Below are positions 1 to 5,298 of a DNA stretch of 8,867 nucleotides, piece by piece. The DNA comes from an uncultured Erythrobacteraceae bacterium (GTDB lineage: Bacteria > Pseudomonadota > Alphaproteobacteria > Sphingomonadales > Sphingomonadaceae): assembly GCA_950071875.1 (NCBI GenBank), contig CATMNW010000079.1, forward strand, positions 1-8,867. Reading direction: 5' to 3'. Position numbers and translations under genes: made by a program. A model generated the notes under the pieces. It worked only from the letters and a program-made list of their open reading frames with translations, searched no databases and had not been told where the DNA came from. The stretch's first letter is position 1. Every line of letters starts with the position of its first letter.

Positions 1-1549
1 CCTGCGATCCGCTGCCGCTTACGGTCGTCTGTACGAAACGCGCGTCTTCCCCGAGGCCGGCGATGGCGACATCGATCGCCCTCTGCGATCCGGTCAGCAT
101 GATCGGGATGCCGGTGCGCTTTGCTGCCCAGCCGACCAGCGCCAGTTGCATGGCGTTGTCCGCATCGAGCCCGTCTTCTCCCACGGTGATATCCGGCAAG
201 GGCAGCAGGGGCGGGCGCAGCTGGACGGTCCATCCCGGCGTCGTCTGCTCAAGCCTGCGTTCCAGTTCCCGGTAGCCAGCCAGCCGCAACCCTTCCAGTG
301 GGCGGGCCGTGGCCTGCGCGCGCTTGTTGTCGCGGTCGAGCATGACGTCCTGCCGTTCGACCCCGGCAACCAGCGCCAGGCTTTGCCCCAGGGCGGCGAT
401 CTGGCGTTCGCTCGCTTCCGCCTGCTCGCGGGCGCGTGCCTGCGCCAGTGCGGCCTGTTCCGCCGCACCCGGATCCGTGCCGACCTGGAACTGGTCGATG
501 GTCACGATCACCGGGCGACCCAGCCGGTCTTCGAGCCGTTCGGACACTTCGGCATCGGCATTGGAATTGAAGTCCGGCGTGAAGACACTGGCCGAAATCG
601 TGATCGGTTCGGCATCCCAGTTGACGATCGGCTGTTCGACCCGCGCGCGGTCGGAGAAGGCTTCGGCCACTTCCTGATTGACGATTCGCTGGCCATTGGC
701 CTCCCATGCAATGGTGCGCAGCGAGAATGCCAGCGGCACGGCGAGCGCGATGAAGACGGCAACGATCACGACCGATTGCAGGCGGCTCTGGCGATGCGTG
801 AGGTCGGACTGGAAGCCGTAAAGGCGCGCCATGACCGCAGCCGTCAGGCCGATTGTAACAAGGTTGGTGATGAACAGCCCCAGCGCCCCGCCGAACACGG
901 TCCAGTTCAGCGTGGCAAGGCCGAAGCCGACCACGGCAAGCGGCGGCATCAACGCCGTTGCGATGGCGACCCCCACGATCGTGCCCTCGCGCCCGCGGAT
1001 CACCGCATAGGAACCGGCCAGGGCGGAAAAGAGCGCAACAAGCAGGTCGAACAGATTGGGCCGCGTGCGCGCTGCGATCTCTTCGGTCACCGTCTGCAGG
1101 GGCGAGAAGAACACAATCAAGGCACAGAACAGGATCGCGAACAGCGAACCGGCTACCAGTGCCTTGCCGCAGCGCCGCAGCCAGTCGGCATCGCCGGTGG
1201 CGAGCGAGAAGCCGGTGCCGAGGATCGGGTTCATCAGCGGAGACAGCAACATGGCGCCGATAACCACGGCTGGCGAAGACAGCAGCAGGCCGAGGATAGC
1301 GATCCCGGCGCTCATTGCGGTCATGAAGATATAGCGGCTGGTCAGCAGCGATTCGCCGCGTACGCGCTCGATCGTGGCGACATGGTCGAGATCGGCGATA
1401 ACCCCGTCGCGCCACCACATGCGGGTTTCAGCAAGCGCGCGCAGTACCGTCAGGCGGCTGATGGGCCGCCGCTTGGCATAGTCCTTTTCCGACTTGTCGT
1501 CGTCGGTGTCCGACCAGTCGTCGGCGGAGGCGTTGTTCTGAGTAGCCAT
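1..1549 (-). CDS. DUF389 family multi-pass membrane protein (3' end outside window)
   Basis: The reading frame opens at ATG 1549 and stays open for 516 codons to the left edge, so the stop lies outside the window. The N-terminus (about residues 1-30) is acidic, polar and probably cytoplasmic (start MATQNNASADDWSDTD). Residues about 74-277 hold roughly seven hydrophobic segments (about 74-95, 96-115, 130-150, 167-184, 189-212, 217-241, 259-277). They contain the motif IGAMLLSPLMNPILG (97-111), and ALMPPLAVVGFGLA (199-212) is the second conserved core. Both are typical of the DUF389 (TIGR00341-like) family, whose biochemical role is unknown. After the last helix comes a soluble region of at least 240 residues with an Ala/Gln/Glu-rich helical stretch (about 362-392) between alpha/beta-like modules. 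The gene starts 55 bp after ftsK on the same strand, so co-transcription is likely. No strong Shine-Dalgarno sequence precedes the ATG. The family call is firm; transport or any other function would be a guess. Confidence 0.88.
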   Translation of the reverse strand, partial: MATQNNASADDWSDTDDDKSEKDYAKRRPISRLTVLRALAETRMWWRDGVIADLDHVATIERVRGESLLTSRYIFMTAMSAGIAILGLLLSSPAVVIGAMLLSPLMNPILGTGFSLATGDADWLRRCGKALVAGSLFAILFCALIVFFSPLQTVTEEIAARTRPNLFDLLVALFSALAGSYAVIRGREGTIVGVAIATALMPPLAVVGFGLATLNWTVFGGALGLFITNLVTIGLTAAVMARLYGFQSDLTHRQSRLQSVVIVAVFIALAVPLAFSLRTIAWEANGQRIVNQEVAEAFSDRARVEQPIVNWDAEPITISASVFTPDFNSNADAEVSERLEDRLGRPVIVTIDQFQVGTDPGAAEQAALAQARAREQAEASERQIAALGQSLALVAGVERQDVMLDRDNKRAQATARPLEGLRLAGYRELERRLEQTTPGWTVQLRPPLLPLPDITVGEDGLDADNAMQLALVGWAAKRTGIPIMLTGSQRAIDVAIAGLGEDARFVQTTVSGSGSQ

Positions 1550-1562
1550 CGCTGCGCGATCT

Positions 1563-1580
1563 AGCGGCCGGTGGGCCGCT
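1563..1580 (-). other. GC-rich perfect hairpin between ftsK and the DUF389 gene
   Basis: AGCGGCC (1563-1569) and GGCCGCT (1574-1580) are perfect inverted repeats around a 4-nt loop. On the minus strand the hairpin lies about 24 nt after the ftsK stop and 13 nt before the DUF389 ATG. No run of T follows on either strand, so a classical intrinsic terminator is not supported. It could partly terminate or stabilise the ftsK mRNA, or mask translation initiation of the next gene. It could also be chance in GC-rich DNA. Confidence 0.4.
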
Positions 1581-1604
1581 TGTCCTGCCTATTCTGCCGA
1601 CCGC

Positions 1605-3941
1605 TCAAATCGGATTGCCGTCCTGGTCGCGGAAGATCTCGCGGCGCCCGACGTGGTTGGCAGGACCGACCAGCCCTTCGCTTTCCATCCGTTCGATCCA
1701 CTTGGCTGCGGTATTGTAGCCGACGCCCATCTGGCGCTGGAGCCAGCTGCCCGATGCCTTCTGGTTCTCGATGACGATCTGGCAGGCCTGGCGATACTTG
1801 CGTTCTTCCGGATTGTCGGACGCGGTGAACTCGTCCTCGAAATTGAAGCCGCCGTCTTCGGGTTCTTCGGTCACCGCATCGACGTAATCGGGCTTGCCCT
1901 GTTCGCGCCAGTGGTCGGCCACCCGCTCGACCTCCTCGTCGGAAACGAAGGGTCCGTGTACGCGCACCACCGCGCCGGTATTGGGTTTGTAGAGCATGTC
2001 GCCCTTGCCCAGCAGCTGTTCTGCCCCCTGCTCGCCAAGGATGGTGCGGCTGTCGATGCGGCTGGTCACCTTGAAGCTGATACGCGTCGGCAGGTTGGCC
2101 TTGATGACACCGGTGATGACATCCACGCTGGGGCGCTGCGTTGCCATGATCAGGTGGATGCCCGCCGCGCGGCTCTTTTGCGAAAGGCGCTGGATCAGGA
2201 CTTCGATTTCCTTGCCCACGGTAACCATGAGGTCGGCCAGCTCGTCGACGATCAGCACGATCAGCGGCAGGGGCTCGTAATCGAGCTGTTCTTCCTCGTA
2301 CAGTTCCTCACCCGTTTCGGGGTCGAAGCCGGTCTGGACGCGGCGGCCCAGCGGCTTGCCCTTTTCGGTGGCTTTCCGGACCTTGTCGTTGAAGCCCGCG
2401 ATGTTGCGCGAATTCACGCTACTCATCATCCGGTAGCGTTTTTCCATCTCCTCGACCGCCCATTTGAGCGCGCGCACCGATTTGTGCGGCTCGGTCACCA
2501 CGGGGCTGAGGAGATGCGGGATATCGTCGTAGGTCTTGAGTTCGAGGACCTTGGGATCGATCAGGATCAGGCGGCACTCGTCGGGCGTGAAGCGATAGAG
2601 CAGTGACAGCAGGATCGCATTGAGACCCACAGACTTGCCCGATCCGGTGGTACCCGCCACCAGCAGGTGCGGCATGGCTGCGAGGTCGGCAATGATGGGT
2701 TCGCCGCCAATATCCTTGCCCAGGATCATCGGCAGGCTGCCCTTGTGATCGACGAAGGCCGCGCTGGTTGCCAGCTGCTTGTAGCTGACCATCTGGCGGT
2801 CGGCATTCGGCAATTCGATGCCGATCACGGTCTTGCCCGGGATGGGTGACACACGCGCGCTGATCGCGCTCATGTTGCGGGCGATATCTTCCGCCAATCC
2901 CACCACGCGGCTGGCCTTGATGCCCGGTGCAGGTTCCAGTTCGTACATCGTGACGACCGGACCGGCCCGCACGGCGGTGATTTCACCCTTCACGTTGAAA
3001 TCGTCGAGCACGTTCTCGAGCAGGCGCGCGTTGCGTTCCAGCGCCATCTTGTCCAGCTTCGGCGCCGAATTTTCGGGCGCATCGTCGAGCAGGTCCTGGC
3101 TTGGCAGCTGGAAATTGGCGAACATATCGCGCTGCTTGGCCTTGGCGGGCTTGGGCGTGGCAGGAGCAGGTGCCGGGTCGGCGATTTCCGGGGCGCGGCG
3201 GGGCGTTGCAATAGCCACAGGTTCGGCATCGCCTTCGCGGTCCTCCGCCTTGCGGGCGCGCTTTTCCTTTTTCGAAGGCAGCGGCAGGTCGAGATCCGGC
3301 AGCGCAGGCTTGCGCTTGAGGAAATCGGGCAGGGTCAGGAACTGCGCCCAATCGATAGCGAAAACGCGGGTAGTGAGGGCGATGCCGCCACCCAGTGCCA
3401 CAATGGCCAGCGCCAGCACGATCCAGCCGGAAAATGCGCCACCGAAGCGGTCCGCAACGGCTTCGATGCCCAGCCCGCCCAATTGGCCGAACAGGCCGCC
3501 CAGCCCTGCAGGAAGGCTGCCCGTGGCGGGTTCGAACACCAGTGCGAGCACGGTTCCGAGCAATACGATCGCGGCCAGCAACATGGCAAAGGGCCGCCAC
3601 CAGCGACCCGGTGCCTTTTCCTCGTCGTCATGCTCGACACCGCTCCACAGGCGGCGCGCGGAAATATAGAGCAAGGGCAGCAACAGGACCGCCGGGAGGC
3701 CGAGGAAATTGAGCGCCCGTTCGCTGATCCAGGCGCCGCTCGCACCCATCCAGTTACGGATGTCCGTCCCCGCCGCTGCGGTGGAGGGGCTGGGGTCGGT
3801 TTGGGTATAGCTCGCCAGCGAGAGGGTCAGGAAGACCAGCAGCGCGAAAAGCAATCCCGCACCGGCCATATGCGTGGCACGGTGAAAGGAGCGGCGAAAC
3901 GCCGCGCGCCAATCGGGTGCTGCGCCTGCGCGCGTGGCCAT
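1605..3941 (-). CDS. ftsK: DNA translocase FtsK
   Basis: FtsK is a hexameric, septum-anchored DNA pump that clears chromosome termini and activates XerCD recombination during division. This 778-residue protein has the full architecture. Four membrane segments lie at about 27-44, 81-95, 117-136 and 171-191. A short Pro/Ala/Lys-rich linker follows (about 205-275), then the alpha/beta motor: a domain starting near 297, Walker A GTTGSGKS (430-437), Walker B IVDELAD (564-570), and ATQRPSVDVITG (600-611). The C-terminal gamma winged helix (about 711-770, with GSWLQRQMGVGYNTAAKWI) is the part that reads KOPS sequences and contacts XerD. An acidic insert (about 521-557) lies just before Walker B; such inserts are common in alphaproteobacterial FtsK proteins. 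The linker is much shorter than in E. coli FtsK, as in many alphaproteobacteria. The start at ATG 3941 is supported by AGGGG 7 nt upstream and by the immediately following basic and membrane segments. A separate promoter lies upstream, and the DUF389 gene follows. Confidence 0.97.
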   Translation of the reverse strand: MATRAGAAPDWRAAFRRSFHRATHMAGAGLLFALLVFLTLSLASYTQTDPSPSTAAAGTDIRNWMGASGAWISERALNFLGLPAVLLLPLLYISARRLWSGVEHDDEEKAPGRWWRPFAMLLAAIVLLGTVLALVFEPATGSLPAGLGGLFGQLGGLGIEAVADRFGGAFSGWIVLALAIVALGGGIALTTRVFAIDWAQFLTLPDFLKRKPALPDLDLPLPSKKEKRARKAEDREGDAEPVAIATPRRAPEIADPAPAPATPKPAKAKQRDMFANFQLPSQDLLDDAPENSAPKLDKMALERNARLLENVLDDFNVKGEITAVRAGPVVTMYELEPAPGIKASRVVGLAEDIARNMSAISARVSPIPGKTVIGIELPNADRQMVSYKQLATSAAFVDHKGSLPMILGKDIGGEPIIADLAAMPHLLVAGTTGSGKSVGLNAILLSLLYRFTPDECRLILIDPKVLELKTYDDIPHLLSPVVTEPHKSVRALKWAVEEMEKRYRMMSSVNSRNIAGFNDKVRKATEKGKPLGRRVQTGFDPETGEELYEEEQLDYEPLPLIVLIVDELADLMVTVGKEIEVLIQRLSQKSRAAGIHLIMATQRPSVDVITGVIKANLPTRISFKVTSRIDSRTILGEQGAEQLLGKGDMLYKPNTGAVVRVHGPFVSDEEVERVADHWREQGKPDYVDAVTEEPEDGGFNFEDEFTASDNPEERKYRQACQIVIENQKASGSWLQRQMGVGYNTAAKWIERMESEGLVGPANHVGRREIFRDQDGNPI

Positions 3942-3948
3942 GATGTAT

Positions 3949-3953
3949 CCCCT
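3949..3953 (-). promoter_or_regulatory. Ribosome binding site of ftsK
   Basis: AGGGG on the minus strand, 7 nt before ATG 3941. It fixes the ftsK start and contrasts with the lack of any such site before the ThiE-like gene and yggS. Confidence 0.6.
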
Positions 3954-3971
3954 GGTCTAACGAAGATGTGC

Positions 3972-4001
3972 AGTATGAATCCTCGGGGACTCGCCCGTCA
4001 A
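3972..4001 (-). promoter_or_regulatory. Sigma70-like promoter of ftsK
   Basis: On the minus strand, TTGACG (4001-3996; 5 of 6 matches to TTGACA) is separated by 18 nt from CATACT (3977-3972; 4 of 6 matches to TATAAT). This predicts a start of transcription near 3965-3967 and a leader of about 25 nt carrying the AGGGG ribosome site. The promoter fills most of the 71-bp gap after the ThiE-like gene, so ftsK need not depend on read-through. The spacer holds an imperfect inverted repeat, GAGTCCCCGAGGATTC (3992-3977), a 6-bp stem with one G-T pair and a 4-nt loop. This could be an operator or a weak terminator for the upstream gene, but neither is proven. Confidence 0.5.
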
Positions 4002-4012
4002 GCAGCGTTCGA

Positions 4013-4549
4013 TCAACCGAGCCCGTCGATCGCACCCCAGCGGGCGATACCGAAGGCTGCTGCCCGTTCGCGGGTCATGCCGCCCAGCGCGATTACCGGC
4101 ACCGGCGACTGCTGCGCGAGGACCGAAAAGCCGTGCGGTCCCAGCGTCTGCGAACCGGGGTGGGAGGCGGTCGGGAAGACCGGCGAAAGGAAAATGCCAT
4201 CGGCTTTCGCGGCGATGGCTGCCTGCAGTTCGTCGCCGTCATGAGCAGTGGCCAACAACAATTGGTCGTGCCCTTCTGCGATTTGTTGGGCGTTCCCGTA
4301 GATGCCGTCTGCTTCCCAACCCTTGGCCAGCATCCATGTGTCGGACAAGACGACCATGTGCCCGTATTGTCGCGCAACTCGCGCAAGGGCCAAGAACCTT
4401 GCTTTGCGAGCAGTCAGTTCAAGATGGTAATGCCGGAAGACGAAGCCCGAGCCCCTTGGCAGTGCGCTAAGCGCCTCCTCCAGCCCCGCATCGTTGCGCG
4501 CGTCGCTCAGGAGCCACAGCAGGGGCAGGGAGGGCTGGTCTTGCGCCAT
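4013..4549 (-). CDS. Thiamine phosphate synthase-like (ThiE/TenI superfamily) protein
   Basis: This is a 178-residue single-domain protein from the ThiE/TenI TIM-barrel superfamily. ThiE joins HMP-pyrophosphate to the thiazole phosphate to give thiamine phosphate. The C-terminal half fits: HDGDELQAA (103-111), ADGIFLSPVFPT (116-127), a SHPG..TLGPHGF stretch (129-141) and PVIALGGM (151-158). The N-terminal half is weak. The QxRxK substrate-binding stretch of true ThiE reads FVFRHYHL (36-43) without the lysine, and the usual HLGQ position reads IYGN (83-86). The protein is also shorter than typical ThiE (about 205-215). The SPVFPTASHPG stretch resembles the ThiE-like domain fused to MutT-type Nudix proteins in other bacteria. 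True synthase activity is therefore doubtful. ATG 4549 is chosen over an in-frame upstream ATG at 4588 because the latter would run into yggS, and the barrel's first strand (LPLLWLLSDAR) begins soon after 4549. There is no Shine-Dalgarno sequence; the gene may be leaderless. Confidence 0.8.
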   Translation of the reverse strand: MAQDQPSLPLLWLLSDARNDAGLEEALSALPRGSGFVFRHYHLELTARKARFLALARVARQYGHMVVLSDTWMLAKGWEADGIYGNAQQIAEGHDQLLLATAHDGDELQAAIAAKADGIFLSPVFPTASHPGSQTLGPHGFSVLAQQSPVPVIALGGMTRERAAAFGIARWGAIDGLG

Positions 4550-4554
4550 GCACA

Positions 4555-4564
4555 CGCTATAGCG
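4555..4564. promoter_or_regulatory. Palindromic CGCTATAGCG, candidate shared -10 of two divergent promoters
   Basis: A perfect 10-bp palindrome in the 22-bp gap between the ThiE-like gene (ATG 4549, minus) and yggS (ATG 4572, plus). Each strand reads TATAGC, close to a -10 element. A transcript starting about 6-8 nt beyond it would begin almost exactly at each ATG, giving leaderless mRNAs. This agrees with the absence of a Shine-Dalgarno sequence before either gene. Matching -35 hexamers at 16-18 nt are poor on both sides (CTGGTC for plus, CTGCCT for minus), which keeps confidence moderate. Confidence 0.42.
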
Positions 4565-4571
4565 CGGCGCG

Positions 4572-5249
4572 ATGGAAAAGGCAGACACTCCGCTTCAGCA
4601 AGTGCAGACGAATATCGCGCAAGCCTGCAAACTCGCCCGCCGCAAGGTAGAGGAAATCACGCTGGTCGCGGTCAGCAAGACCCATCCCGCCGAAGCGATC
4701 GAACCGCTGCTGCTCGAAGGCCAGCGCCATTTCGGCGAGAACCGCGTGCAGGAAGCGCAAGGCAAATGGCCTGCACTGCGCGAGGCCCATCCGGCGGTGC
4801 AGTTGCACCTCATCGGCCAGTTGCAGTCGAACAAGGCAGACGATGCAGTTGAGTTGTTCGATGTCATTCACTCGCTCGACCGGCCGAGCCTCGTCAAGGC
4901 GCTGGCCAAGGCCATGGACAAGACGGGCAGGCGCGTGCCCTGCTTCGTTCAGGTCGATGTCGGGGAAGAGGACCAGAAGGGTGGCTGCCCGGTCGCTGAA
5001 TTGCCCGCCCTGCTCGAACTGGCGCGCGATGCCGACTTGCCGCTTGCCGGCCTGATGTGCATTCCGCCATTCGATATCGAACCGGCGCCGTTTTTCGCAT
5101 TTCTCGACAAGCTTGCCCGCGATCACGGTCTGGAAGGCCGCAGCATGGGCATGAGCGGCGACTACGAAACCGCGATCAAGTTAGGTTCCACGCATGTTCG
5201 CGTCGGAACAGCGCTGTTCGGAGAACGCTTTCAAGCGACACAGCATTAG
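4572..5249 (+). CDS. yggS: YggS/PLPBP family pyridoxal phosphate homeostasis protein
   Basis: This 225-residue protein belongs to the YggS/PROSC (COG0325) family, which binds pyridoxal 5'-phosphate without known catalysis and buffers the cell's B6 vitamers and amino/keto acid pools. It is a single alanine-racemase-like TIM barrel. The family motifs are all present: AVSKTHP with the PLP Schiff-base lysine K36, HFGENRVQEAQ (53-63), HLIGQLQSNK (79-88), QVDVGEEDQKGGCP (127-140), GLMCIPP (160-166), SMGMSGDYETAI (191-202) that binds the cofactor phosphate, and RVGTALFG (210-217). Its length is normal for the family. The start at ATG 4572 is the first sensible codon and lies 22 bp from the divergent ThiE-like gene; no Shine-Dalgarno sequence is visible. 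Its stop is 49 bp from the glnD stop (convergent). It is the only plus-strand gene here. Pairing with a thiamine-related gene is at most a loose cofactor link. Confidence 0.95.
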   Translation: MEKADTPLQQVQTNIAQACKLARRKVEEITLVAVSKTHPAEAIEPLLLEGQRHFGENRVQEAQGKWPALREAHPAVQLHLIGQLQSNKADDAVELFDVIHSLDRPSLVKALAKAMDKTGRRVPCFVQVDVGEEDQKGGCPVAELPALLELARDADLPLAGLMCIPPFDIEPAPFFAFLDKLARDHGLEGRSMGMSGDYETAIKLGSTHVRVGTALFGERFQATQH

Positions 5250-5263
5250 CCGAGCAAAGGCTA

Positions 5264-5280
5264 CCCGCCAATAGGCAGGG
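5264..5280. terminator. Weak hairpin between convergent yggS and glnD
   Basis: CCCGCC (5264-5269) can pair with GGCAGGG (5274-5280) with one bulged A and an AATA loop. It sits in the 49-bp gap between the two convergent stops (yggS stop 5247-5249, glnD stop 5299-5301). There is no T-run on either side, so it is only a candidate bidirectional end signal; Rho-dependent termination is equally possible. Confidence 0.25.
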
Positions 5281-5298
5281 AAGCGGCAAGGTAGAAAT

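Noticed and set aside
146..1564. A 472-codon plus-strand open frame antisense to the DUF389 gene
   Set aside because: Its product is rich in His, Gln, Arg and Gly with no recognisable domain, whereas the opposite frame gives a clear DUF389 protein. Long antisense frames are expected in high-GC DNA.
1653..2606. A 317-codon plus-strand open frame antisense to ftsK
   Set aside because: It is a mirror of the ftsK motor domain with shadow-like composition (many His, Asp, Val, Leu) and no family features.
2818..4244. Two further plus-strand open frames (2818-3669 and 3483-4244) antisense to ftsK and running past its start
   Set aside because: Both are low-complexity Ser/Arg/Ala- or Arg/Gln-rich products with no motifs, opposite a well-supported FtsK N-terminus.
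4013..4588. A longer ThiE-like protein from the ATG at 4588
   Set aside because: It would overlap the start of yggS on the other strand, and the extra 13 residues look unrelated to the barrel.
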